A DNA stretch of 7,827 nucleotides from an uncultured Bacilli bacterium (GCA_947625425.1 CANQOH010000046.1:1-7827); one strand, 5' to 3'; shown: positions 1 to 6,427, counted from the first letter of the stretch. Numbers and translations are program-made. Notes: generated by a model not told the origin, from the letters alone.

Positions 1-1
1 A

Positions 2-298
2 ATAGGTATTACTTTTATTACAGGTTTAGTCTTTAATAGTGGTGATATTATTGATGGACTTAGATATTATCGTTTTTTATTACTCTTTATGGCAGCTATT
101 TTAGGACTATATGGCTTAGTTTTAGGTTTATTCTTGATAATTATTCATTTAACTAGTATTAAGACTTTAGATGAACCTTATTTATTCCCAGTAGCGCCTT
201 TAGATAAAAATTATTTATTTAAGACTTTATTAAAGAATAATAAGGATCAGAAAAGAAGTAAAGTATTAAGTAATAATATAAATAAGGTGAAGATATGA
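2..298 (+). CDS. gerAA: Spore germination protein, GerA/GerAA family, C-terminal part (5' end outside window)
   Basis: This is the A subunit of a Ger nutrient-germinant receptor, a membrane protein of the inner spore membrane that works with B and C subunits. Only the last 98 residues are present; the frame is open from base 2, so the gene continues upstream. The segment matches the end of the GerA family: an R-Y-Y-R-F-L-L-L-F stretch leading into a long hydrophobic helix (window residues about 24-50, with G-L-Y-G-L-V-L-G), then P-Y-L-F-P-V-A-P-L at about 59-67 and a short basic tail. The Met codon at base 89 is internal to this conserved region and is not the start. The TGA stop overlaps the ATG of the next gene (ATGA), so the two are translationally coupled. 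Family assignment is firm; which germinant it senses cannot be told. Confidence 0.9.
   Translation: MGITFITGLVFNSGDIIDGLRYYRFLLLFMAAILGLYGLVLGLFLIIIHLTSIKTLDEPYLFPVAPLDKNYLFKTLLKNNKDQKRSKVLSNNINKVKI
284..290 (+). promoter_or_regulatory. Shine-Dalgarno site of gerAC inside the gerAA 3' end
   Basis: AAGGTGA lies four bases before the ATG at 295, inside the last codons of the upstream gene. It supports the ATG at 295 as the start and coupling of the A and C subunits. Confidence 0.7.
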
Positions 299-1320
299 AA
301 AGAATAATATTACTTTTAATATGTTTATTTTGTTTAACTGGTTGTTATGATTATCAAGAATTAAATAATACTAGTATTGTTGATAGTATTGGGGTTGATT
401 ATAAAGATGATATGTATATAGTTAGTTTTGAAGTAATTAAAAGTATTAAAAATGGAGATTCAGCGACGATATCGACAGAAGTAGTTCAAGCTGAAGATAT
501 GGTCTTAGCTAATGCCATTAATAAAGCAATTATGAGTTCAGGTAAGAAAGTATCTTTAAAACATGTTAAGTTATTATTAATTGGAGAAAGTTTAGCTAAA
601 GAAGATATTAATCCAATTGTTGATTATGTAATAAGAGATGTTAATATTAGTACTAATTTATATACTTTAGTATGTGAAGATCCAATTAAGATATATGAAA
701 CTAAAGTAGAAGATAATTCAATTGGACAAGTTATCATTGACACAATAACTTATAATGTAGAAGCTAATGCTTTAGATAATATAGATATTATAGCTAGTAA
801 TATTATTAATAAAAATATTGATATTGCTCTACCTTATATTACTTTAGATGGAACTAGTGTTATTGCTAATAAAATAGCTTATTTTAATGGTAGTAAATAT
901 ATTGATACTATCGAGAGTAAGATATATAATTTCTTAGTTTTAAATAGTAAGAATATCGAATTTAATACTAGTGATAATGTCTTAAATGTTTATAAAAAAG
1001 ATATTAGTTATGTCGTTAATAAAAATGAAATAGATATTTTAATTACAGGTAATGCAAGAGTTAAAGAAATAGATAGTAATTATAACTTAAAAGATAAAGA
1101 TATATATCAAGAAGTTGAAGAAAAGATAAATAAAGTTATTGAAAATGAATGTAATAGTTTCTTACAAGAAACACTAGATAAAGATGTAGATTTATTAGGT
1201 TTGGAAGATAAATATTATAAAAAATATAAAAAAGATAAAGAAAAGATTAAATATAAGATTAAAGCTGATATAAAGATTAATCGTAATGGAACTATATATG
1301 AGGTGTTAAATGATAAATAA
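295..1320 (+). CDS. gerAC: Spore germination lipoprotein, Ger(x)C family
   Basis: This is the C subunit of the Ger receptor, a lipoprotein held on the outer face of the inner spore membrane. The first 16 residues are a lipoprotein signal (MKR plus a hydrophobic core) ending in the lipobox L-T-G-C, with the lipidated Cys at residue 17. It is followed by Y-D-Y-Q-E-L-N and S-I-G-V-D-Y, the usual start of mature GerC proteins. The segment from about residue 92 (L-K-H-V-K-L-L-L-I-G-E, then D-Y-V-I-R-D-V-N) matches the conserved middle of the family. The C-terminal third has the charged helix and final beta strands (I-K-A-D-I-K-I-N-R-N-G). At 341 residues it is somewhat shorter than most family members; the Lys-rich linker near residues 305-320 is compact and lacks the usual Trp. 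It overlaps gerAA by 4 bases and the permease gene by 11. Family call is firm. Confidence 0.93.
   Translation: MKRIILLLICLFCLTGCYDYQELNNTSIVDSIGVDYKDDMYIVSFEVIKSIKNGDSATISTEVVQAEDMVLANAINKAIMSSGKKVSLKHVKLLLIGESLAKEDINPIVDYVIRDVNISTNLYTLVCEDPIKIYETKVEDNSIGQVIIDTITYNVEANALDNIDIIASNIINKNIDIALPYITLDGTSVIANKIAYFNGSKYIDTIESKIYNFLVLNSKNIEFNTSDNVLNVYKKDISYVVNKNEIDILITGNARVKEIDSNYNLKDKDIYQEVEEKINKVIENECNSFLQETLDKDVDLLGLEDKYYKKYKKDKEKIKYKIKADIKINRNGTIYEVLNDK
1300..1305 (+). promoter_or_regulatory. Shine-Dalgarno site of gerAB inside gerAC
   Basis: GAGGTG lies four bases before the ATG at 1310, within the last codons of gerAC. It fixes the permease start despite the 11-base overlap. Confidence 0.7.
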
Positions 1321-2272
1321 AAGACAATATATTATATTAAGTTTCTTTTTAACAAGAGTTTTATTTGTGGGAGGAGGCTTTAGTTTATTAATTGGGATTA
1401 GTAAAAATAATATCTTAATATGTAGTTTCTTAGGAATGTTACTCGGTTATTTCTTATTATATTTATTTTATAAGAAAGGAAGTGTAAGTAAGTTATTATG
1501 TTGTATTATAGGAATCGTTATCTTAGTATTAAATACTTTAGCTGATACGACTTTAACTAGTACTTATTTGCTTTATAATACCCCTACTTTATTTATCTTG
1601 TTATGTTTTATTTTAGTTTTAGTTTATGGTAGTAGTAAAGAGTTTAAAGTGGTTGGACGAGTTAGTGAGATATGTATTCCTTGTTCGATCTTAGTATTTA
1701 CTTTAGGTCCTTTAGCTTTAATATCTTTAGCTAAATTAGATAATATGTTACCTCTATTTGATACTTCATTTATTAACTTTGTCAAAGGGATTTTAGTCTT
1801 TACTGGGACTTCTTTATTACCTAATTTATTATTAATTAATTATAAAGAAGAATTAAAGTTTAAAGATGTTAGTATGGGTTATTTAATAGGTTGTTTAGTT
1901 TTATTAATTGTATCATTTTTTATAATAAGTATTTATGGTAGTGAATTTTCGAGTATTGTAAGATTTCCGGAATATTTAATATTAAAGAAAATAGAGTTTT
2001 TAGGTTATGTTAGTAATGTAGAAAATATATTAGTTATGGAATGGATTATTAATCTAGTTATTAGTGGTTTATTTACGATTAAAGTCTTAAAAGATAATAT
2101 AAATAATAATTATATATTAGCAACTATTATATTAGGAATTGTTTTAGTTAATGAATTTATTTTGAATAAGAGTTATGTTAATATTTTATTAGTTAAGAAT
2201 AATATATCTTATTTATTTTTAATATTTATTATTTTAGGTTTAGGAATGAAAAAGAGTAAAAACATTAGTTAG
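1310..2272 (+). CDS. gerAB: Spore germination permease, GerAB/YndE type (amino-acid permease fold)
   Basis: This is the B subunit of the Ger receptor, an integral membrane protein of the amino acid-polyamine-organocation fold, thought in characterised receptors to bind the germinant. It has 320 residues and about ten hydrophobic segments, near 8-30, 34-54, 60-78, 92-108, 119-141, 156-176, 188-209, 239-259, 266-286 and 298-313. It starts I-N-K-R-Q-Y, like the S-x-R-Q motif of the family. The stretch F-P-E-Y-L at 219-223 followed by F-L-G-Y-V-S-N-V-E at 230-238 and M-E-W-I matches the conserved loop between helices 7 and 8 (F-L-x-R-x-E, then W). It is shorter than the usual 360 or so residues, mostly through tight loops. 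The TAG stop lies inside a terminator hairpin shared with the convergent gene. It is the last gene of the operon. Family assignment is good; the ligand is unknown. Confidence 0.88.
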   Translation: MINKRQYIILSFFLTRVLFVGGGFSLLIGISKNNILICSFLGMLLGYFLLYLFYKKGSVSKLLCCIIGIVILVLNTLADTTLTSTYLLYNTPTLFILLCFILVLVYGSSKEFKVVGRVSEICIPCSILVFTLGPLALISLAKLDNMLPLFDTSFINFVKGILVFTGTSLLPNLLLINYKEELKFKDVSMGYLIGCLVLLIVSFFIISIYGSEFSSIVRFPEYLILKKIEFLGYVSNVENILVMEWIINLVISGLFTIKVLKDNINNNYILATIILGIVLVNEFILNKSYVNILLVKNNISYLFLIFIILGLGMKKSKNIS

Positions 2273-2285
2273 TTTTTACTCTTTT
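2250..2285. terminator. Bidirectional intrinsic terminator shared by convergent genes
   Basis: Two perfectly complementary 14-base arms, AAAAGAGTAAAAAC at 2250-2263 and its reverse complement at 2272-2285, enclose an 8-base loop. Each arm ends in a run of T on its own transcript, so it can work in both directions. It covers the last codons and stop of gerAB (+) and the last codons and stop of the GNAT gene (-), whose stops are only 3 bases apart. Confidence 0.85.
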
Positions 2286-2734
2286 ATTTCATATTTAAAG
2301 ATTCTTTTAGGTCCATAATTAGTATCTAAAGTTTCTACGTAGGTAAAACCAAATTTTTCATAATAATTAATATGTTTAGAATGAAGATATAAAGTTTTAT
2401 AACCTAGTTTTTTAGTTTCTTTAATAGAAGATTCAATTAAGAGACGACTATAACCATGACCACGATATTCTTCTTTAATAAAGACATTAGCTAAGAATGG
2501 TTCATATTCTTCTTTAGGAATATTATCTTTTTCATTTATTTCATAAACACCAATTATTGTATCTTGATCTTTTAAAAGATATATTTTAGGTAGTTTATTT
2601 TTAAATAAGAGATTTTGATATTCAGTAGTTATTTCATCTAAAGATTTATTTTTCTTTATACCCCACCAATTATAAAAGATAGACATGACTTCTTGAAAAT
2701 CTTGATTAAAACTAGTTAGTTCTTCAATATGCAT
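2276..2734 (-). CDS. GNAT family N-acetyltransferase
   Basis: This is a small soluble acetyl-CoA-dependent acetyltransferase of 152 residues with unknown acceptor. The acetyl-CoA binding motif A is visible as V-F-I-K-E-E-Y-R-G-H-G-Y-S at residues 84-96, followed by the helix R-L-L-I-E-S-S-I. The late motif Y-Y-E-K-F-G-F at 124-130 carries the Tyr often used as general acid. The start chosen is ATG at 2734: it is one base after the stop of the upstream gene and has GGAG 7 bases before it. A TTG five codons earlier (2749) would overlap the upstream gene and has no comparable site. It is the last gene of a minus-strand operon after the poly-Asn membrane protein, and ends in the shared terminator. 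Whether it acts on that operon's products or is merely co-transcribed is open. Confidence 0.88.
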   Translation of the reverse strand: MHIEELTSFNQDFQEVMSIFYNWWGIKKNKSLDEITTEYQNLLFKNKLPKIYLLKDQDTIIGVYEINEKDNIPKEEYEPFLANVFIKEEYRGHGYSRLLIESSIKETKKLGYKTLYLHSKHINYYEKFGFTYVETLDTNYGPKRIFKYEIKE

Positions 2735-2735
2735 A

Positions 2736-4223
2736 TTATGACTCCACAAAGGATTGTTTACTATTAGTTTCCCCTACTTTTTCATAAACTTTTAGAGGAA
2801 ATTGATTATCAAGGGAAGTATTATATAAATCAATAACATAACCAGAAGTATTTTTTAAACCTAGACGATCTAATTCAGCTAACACTTGATCAATAGCAGG
2901 TTGATACGTATCTTCAGTAACAAAGTTAGCTGAAGTAATAGTAAAGACATATTTAAACTTATACTCATTAACAAAGTCTGTATCAGTCATTGTTGTATAT
3001 TTTGATAAATCTAATTTAGAACTATTATTAAATTGATTTTTTGGGTCTTCTTCTTTACTCTTATTTTTAAAGTAATCATCTATAGGAGGACAGGCACCAA
3101 TAAATGAACAATTTTCACTAGGATATAAATATAAAATAACTTTTTTAGCAGATAGTTTTTGAGCTATACTATCAGTTACTTTATTTTCAAAATTTTTTAA
3201 TAAGATAACATCCATATAATCATCTTGAACGATATATTGGTTTTCACTTTGATTATAAGTAATACTTGTAACAGTTATAACATAATCTTTTAAATCATTC
3301 ATACGATTATGAATATCTTGTTCTTTAATACTTAAAGAAGTTAAAGTATCTTCACTATAACATGAACGAGTATTATAACGACGATTTTTTTGATCAATAT
3401 AATTCTTTATTGATTCTTCATCACAAACGAATTTACTATTATAACGATTATTTAAAGTTTTAATTATATATTCATCCTCAGTTTCAGCTTTAACTTCAGC
3501 TTTCTTTTGGAAAATAAGACGATAAGCTGCTTCAGGATTACGTTGATATAAATAATATGGGACACCTACTAAAGCAATAACAAAGATAATCATACCGACA
3601 CTTTGTAAGGCTTTGACATTTTTGAAATCAGCAATAACTCTAGTAATCATACTGGTTAGAATTAAACCAACAAAAGCTACTATTGCACTGGCAATAGCAT
3701 AATAACTCCACATATCAACTTCTTTAGAATCAACAGCTGATAGTAAGAAAGATATAACTGCTACACCCATACCACCTATCATAATAGATAAAGGTTGAAG
3801 ACTTTCTTTTTTACTGATTAAGGCTTGAATAACAGCCATTACAATAATATAAACAGGAATTAAAAAGATTAATTTTTCATTATATGTTAAATAACTACGA
3901 ATTAAAAAGAAGATAGCTGCAGCATTAATAATTATTAACAATATTGTTTTACCAAAGAAAGATTTTACTTCAGCAGCATTAGCTTTAGCTTGTTCTTGAG
4001 CAAGAGCTTCTTTTTCTTTTTCAGCTTTTTCGGCAGCTAATTTATCATAGTATTCTTGAGGTATTTCAATTATTGGTTTAGACTGCGGTTCTTCGGAAGC
4101 TGCTTTAGGTAAATCAAGATTAGAATTATTAAAACTAGGAAGTTCTATATTATTGTTATTATTATTTTGATTATTATTATTATTATTTTGATTATTATTA
4201 TTATTATTTTCATTATTTGGCAT
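2736..4223 (-). CDS. Five-pass membrane protein with poly-Asn N-terminus and four-Cys extracytoplasmic domain, function unknown
   Basis: I do not recognise a family for this 495-residue protein. Its layout is clear. Residues 6-25 are three runs of six Asn separated by Gln; 26-60 are a polar linker; 61-87 are a charged Ala/Glu/Lys helix that could form a coiled coil. Five hydrophobic segments follow near 90-109, 117-136, 145-164, 172-193 and 207-227. Residues 230-495 are a hydrophilic domain. With a charged cytoplasmic N-terminus, five passes put this domain outside. Its only four cysteines are C267, C288, C372 and C378, all in that domain, which fits disulfide bonding; this topology is inference. 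The start at 4223 has AGGGTGAT close upstream. It lies 19 bases after the gene at 5469-4243 and one base before the GNAT gene, so the three form an operon. A sensor or envelope-complex role is possible but unproven. Confidence 0.8.
   Translation of the reverse strand: MPNNENNNNNNQNNNNNNQNNNNNNIELPSFNNSNLDLPKAASEEPQSKPIIEIPQEYYDKLAAEKAEKEKEALAQEQAKANAAEVKSFFGKTILLIIINAAAIFFLIRSYLTYNEKLIFLIPVYIIVMAVIQALISKKESLQPLSIMIGGMGVAVISFLLSAVDSKEVDMWSYYAIASAIVAFVGLILTSMITRVIADFKNVKALQSVGMIIFVIALVGVPYYLYQRNPEAAYRLIFQKKAEVKAETEDEYIIKTLNNRYNSKFVCDEESIKNYIDQKNRRYNTRSCYSEDTLTSLSIKEQDIHNRMNDLKDYVITVTSITYNQSENQYIVQDDYMDVILLKNFENKVTDSIAQKLSAKKVILYLYPSENCSFIGACPPIDDYFKNKSKEEDPKNQFNNSSKLDLSKYTTMTDTDFVNEYKFKYVFTITSANFVTEDTYQPAIDQVLAELDRLGLKNTSGYVIDLYNTSLDNQFPLKVYEKVGETNSKQSFVES
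2742..2745 (-). promoter_or_regulatory. Shine-Dalgarno site deciding the GNAT start
   Basis: GGAG on the minus strand lies 7 bases before the ATG at 2734 and inside the last two codons of the upstream gene. It favours the ATG over the TTG at 2749 and suggests translational coupling. Confidence 0.65.
4149..4208 (-). repeat. In-frame AAT tandem repeat encoding poly-Asn/Gln
   Basis: On the minus strand the codons read six AAT, CAA, six AAT, CAA, then six Asn codons (one AAC): a 21-base unit repeated almost three times, itself a trinucleotide microsatellite. It encodes residues 6-25 of the five-pass membrane protein. Slippage in whole triplets or units would change tract length without a frameshift. 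Confidence 0.9.
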
Positions 4224-4242
4224 TTATATCACCCTATCTTTT

Positions 4243-5469
4243 TTATTTTAACCATTTATATTGACGATAAATGTAATGAATTATGATACATAAGACAATA
4301 AAACCAAAGATAAAAAGAACTATTTTATCAACTGTATCAGGATTTATTATTTCTGTATTATACTCTATTATAATATTAACATCTTCTTCAGGCATTGTAA
4401 ATGTTCTATTAACTAAAGGAATGTTATTTCCTTTACTATCTTTGACAATTATACTAGATACTTGATAACCTGAATTAGGTTTAATATCAATAGTTACTTC
4501 TTGATATGGTATTTGAGTATCTAAGACATTAATTTGACCATATAGATTATTATCTGAATAAATATGATAATCATAATTATATATATTTAATTGTTGATTA
4601 TTAATAAGATATAAACAGGAATTTATTTTAAATAAATGATTATGAAGACTATTAGAAATAGTTATTTTATCTAAGTAATTACCTTCTATATCATAGATAT
4701 ATAAATATGTATTAAGATTATCTTCCGTTAAAGTAATAATCTTATTATTAATAATAGTAACATCATTAAAGGAAGTTAGATCTGGATTAGTTATTTGTTT
4801 TAATACTTCCCCATTTGAATCTAAGATAGTTATTAATGATGAAGATATGTTATTATCTATTTTGTATCCAACTAAGACATTATTATTCATGGTATAAGTT
4901 GAAGAATTATAATAAGTATTATTAGTTGTTTGATGAATTAAATAATAATCACTATGTAAGATATTTTTTAAATCTTCGAAAGAATACGAACTAAAACTAT
5001 TCTCTTTAATACTTAGAGAATTATCTATTTCATAGATATTAGGACTATTTAAGATACCATTTAGAATATCTAATAAATAGATTTTATCTTCATAAGAATA
5101 AATTTTAAAATTAGTTAGATTAGTTATCGATAATTCATTAGAGTCTGAAATATGAAGATATTCATCAAGATAATATATTTTTAAAGTAGTATTATCTAAA
5201 CCAAGTAATAAATATTGATCTTTAAAAGTAATTATTTGTAAGTTATGTAAATTAGTAAATTCTTTTTCAGATATTAAATTATTATTTAAATATGAAGATA
5301 TTTTATTATTACTTATTACAAAATAATGATCTTTATTATGATATAAATAATCTATTTGATAAGGTATTTCTTTAGTAGAATTATATGTTAAGGTATTATC
5401 TTTAGCATAGACATTAAAGGAAATAAAGAAAAGAAGAATAATAAATGAAATATATTTAAGGGGTTTCAT
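4243..5469 (-). CDS. Secreted, C-terminally membrane-anchored protein with propeller-like repeats and an InlB B-type repeat
   Basis: This is a 408-residue protein with no recognised overall family. Residues 1-22 are a Sec signal peptide (basic start, hydrophobic core, V-Y-A before the likely cut). Residues about 45-306 hold roughly six repeats of a beta pattern (a Tyr/Ile/Leu-rich strand, then an I-Y-x-x-D type strand, then a charged turn) near 49-71, 86-113, 130-160, 198-227, 244-273 and 286-306, which suggests a six-bladed propeller; this is inference. Residues about 310-369, with S-G-Y-Q-V and T-F-T-M-P-E-E-D-V, resemble the divergent InlB B-repeat found in surface proteins of Gram-positives. 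A hydrophobic helix at 381-400 and a basic tail (Y-R-Q-Y-K-W-L-K) anchor it, leaving the repeats outside. The start at 5469 has AAAGAAGATGAT just upstream, near the ideal Shine-Dalgarno sequence. It is the first gene of the operon with the five-pass protein and GNAT gene. Confidence 0.8.
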   Translation of the reverse strand: MKPLKYISFIILLFFISFNVYAKDNTLTYNSTKEIPYQIDYLYHNKDHYFVISNNKISSYLNNNLISEKEFTNLHNLQIITFKDQYLLLGLDNTTLKIYYLDEYLHISDSNELSITNLTNFKIYSYEDKIYLLDILNGILNSPNIYEIDNSLSIKENSFSSYSFEDLKNILHSDYYLIHQTTNNTYYNSSTYTMNNNVLVGYKIDNNISSSLITILDSNGEVLKQITNPDLTSFNDVTIINNKIITLTEDNLNTYLYIYDIEGNYLDKITISNSLHNHLFKINSCLYLINNQQLNIYNYDYHIYSDNNLYGQINVLDTQIPYQEVTIDIKPNSGYQVSSIIVKDSKGNNIPLVNRTFTMPEEDVNIIIEYNTEIINPDTVDKIVLFIFGFIVLCIIIHYIYRQYKWLK

Positions 5470-5495
5470 ATTATCATCTTCTTTCTACTATATAT

Positions 5496-5524
5496 ATTAT
5501 AATTTATTTTTAAAAAGAAAAAAA
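5496..5524 (-). promoter_or_regulatory. Possible promoter of the 5469-2276 operon
   Basis: A perfect TATAAT -10 element lies at 5501-5496 on the minus strand, 26 bases before the ATG at 5469. The -35 position (about 5519-5524) is only a T-run, which overlaps the preceding terminator. The placement between a terminator and the first gene of the operon supports it, but the -35 is poor and AT-rich DNA gives such matches easily. Confidence 0.45.
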
Positions 5525-5539
5525 GAGATATTTCTCTTT
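5510..5539 (-). terminator. Intrinsic terminator after the DUF2752 gene
   Basis: On the minus strand AAAGAGA and TCTCTTT (5539-5533 and 5528-5522) form a 7-bp stem with a 4-base loop, followed by TTTTCTTTTT. It begins 5 bases after the DUF2752 stop, and separates that gene pair from the next operon. The stem is AT-rich, with only two G-C pairs. Confidence 0.75.
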
Positions 5540-5544
5540 GATAA

Positions 5545-5928
5545 TTATAAGGGTCTTAGGAAATCAAAATAAGGAATATTTCGTAAAACCATATAAACAG
5601 ATAAGATAATAGCTAAAAAAATTAATACTTTATGAGAAGGATATATTATTTTAGCATCTTTGATATATTTAATAGCAATATAGATAAAATAGATTATGGA
5701 AATGAAAAATAAGATAAAGAATACTTGGTTATAATAAAAGGCTTTAATAAAATCACCTTTAATTAAAGATTTAAGCATTCTAGTTACCCCACAACCGGCA
5801 CAGTAAAAATGAAAGAAGTGACGACTTGGGCATTCATACTTAATATAATCTAAAAACATTATACTTATGGTACTTATAGTTATGATAATAATACCTAATA
5901 AAATAACATGGAATAATCTTTTTCTCAT
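5545..5928 (-). CDS. DUF2752 domain membrane protein
   Basis: This is a 127-residue membrane protein of the DUF2752 family, whose biochemical role is unknown. The family signature is present: C-P at 33-34, then C-A-G-C-G-V-T-R at 43-50, L-I-K-G-D-F at 55-60 and A-F-Y-Y-N at 63-67. It ends with R-N-I-P and a hydrophobic tail. Hydrophobic helices lie near 7-27, 68-88 and 100-117. The three conserved Cys (33, 43, 46) sit just after the first helix and could bind metal or be redox active; this is inference. Its ATG overlaps the TGA of the upstream gene by 4 bases (ATGA) and has no clear Shine-Dalgarno site, so translation is probably coupled. The partner is a zinc-ribbon/DUF4190 protein, which suggests that the two act together in the membrane. 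Confidence 0.88.
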   Translation of the reverse strand: MRKRLFHVILLGIIIITISTISIMFLDYIKYECPSRHFFHFYCAGCGVTRMLKSLIKGDFIKAFYYNQVFFILFFISIIYFIYIAIKYIKDAKIIYPSHKVLIFLAIILSVYMVLRNIPYFDFLRPL

Positions 5929-6365
5929 AGATAACTTAAGAAGTCAACAAAAAGGATTAAAAGATAGAATAATGAGAAAGCAATCATTATAGAACTAATA
6001 ATTATACCAGCTATTGCTAAACCTTTTCCACCTTCATTATTTTTACTGATATCTCTTAGACCTAATATTGATAAAACAAGACCAGGTATGCCTGTTACTA
6101 AACCACCACAACATAAAAATATAGAAATAATACTTAAAACAAAACCAGCGATAGCAAAACCATTTGTTTTACTAGGAGTTACTGTTACATTTTGATAAAC
6201 AACCTGAGGATTTTGTACTGGTACACTTTGGACTGGAGTATTTTGAACTGGTACACTTTGGACTGGAGCTACTGGAGCTACAGGTTCTACTGGACTTCCA
6301 CATTTTTCACAATATAATGATCCTTCTGGTATTTCATAACCACAACTTTGACAAAACTTCGCCAT
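5925..6365 (-). CDS. Zinc-ribbon and DUF4190 membrane protein
   Basis: This 146-residue protein has three parts. Residues 4-23 are a zinc ribbon with C5-x2-C8 and C19-x2-C22 (F-C-Q-S-C-G, then Y-C-E-K-C-G). Residues 24-64 are a Pro/Val/Gln linker built from short repeats. Residues about 70-140 are a two-helix DUF4190 domain with G-F-A-I-A-G-F-V-L-S at the start and a second G-L-A-I-A-G-I-I-I-S repeat. The ribbon would be cytoplasmic and the helices in the membrane; the role is unknown. The start chosen is ATG 6365, where the zinc ribbon begins at once and GGAAG lies 8 bases upstream. An ATG at 6380 would add five residues (MEDVK) but has no ribosome site and swallows the GGAAG. It is the first gene of a two-gene operon with the DUF2752 gene, with a good promoter upstream. 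Confidence 0.87.
   Translation of the reverse strand: MAKFCQSCGYEIPEGSLYCEKCGSPVEPVAPVAPVQSVPVQNTPVQSVPVQNPQVVYQNVTVTPSKTNGFAIAGFVLSIISIFLCCGGLVTGIPGLVLSILGLRDISKNNEGGKGLAIAGIIISSIMIAFSLFYLLILFVDFLSYL
6211..6268 (-). repeat. Tandem repeat, 30-base period, coding the Pro/Val/Gln linker
   Basis: Bases 6211-6238 and 6241-6268 are 28-base copies differing at one position. Both encode the same P-V-Q-S-V-P-V-Q type unit. A 9-base duplication (ACTGGAGCT on the plus strand, 6262-6279) follows directly and encodes the V-A-P-V-A-P stretch. These are signs of slippage-driven expansion in a flexible linker. Confidence 0.85.
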
Positions 6366-6373
6366 TTTTACAT

Positions 6374-6378
6374 CTTCC
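6374..6378 (-). promoter_or_regulatory. Shine-Dalgarno site deciding the zinc-ribbon gene start
   Basis: GGAAG on the minus strand lies 8 bases before the ATG at 6365. It would be inside the coding region if translation began at 6380, so it favours the shorter protein. Confidence 0.55.
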
Positions 6379-6397
6379 ATTCTTTTATAACAAAATA

Positions 6398-6427
6398 ATT
6401 ATAACATGTTAAAAAACTTATTGTAAA
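6398..6427 (-). promoter_or_regulatory. Promoter of the zinc-ribbon/DUF2752 operon
   Basis: On the minus strand TTTACA (6427-6422, five of six matches to the -35 consensus) is followed after 18 bases by TATAAT (6403-6398). A TG one base before the -10 gives an extended -10 element. The gene starts about 32 bases downstream of the -10. The -35 lies at the foot of the ileS terminator, so termination and new initiation are packed into about 60 bases. Confidence 0.7.

Noticed and set aside
89..298. A separate 69-residue gene starting at the ATG at 89
   Set aside because: The frame is open upstream to base 2 and the upstream residues continue the GerA family match, so this is the end of a larger gene.
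2735..2749. TTG start for the GNAT gene
   Set aside because: It would overlap the upstream gene by 14 bases; the ATG at 2734 has GGAG at proper spacing.
4149..4208. Short repeats resembling a CRISPR array
   Set aside because: The repeats are adjacent AAT triplets in frame inside a gene, with no spacers.
4283..4465. Plus-strand 60-residue reading frame
   Set aside because: It lies wholly opposite the C-terminal part of the anchored surface protein, has no ribosome site and no recognisable features; it is an antisense shadow.
6366..6380. ATG at 6380 as start of the zinc-ribbon protein
   Set aside because: No ribosome site precedes it, and the added MEDVK lies before a family N-terminus that normally begins right at the zinc ribbon.
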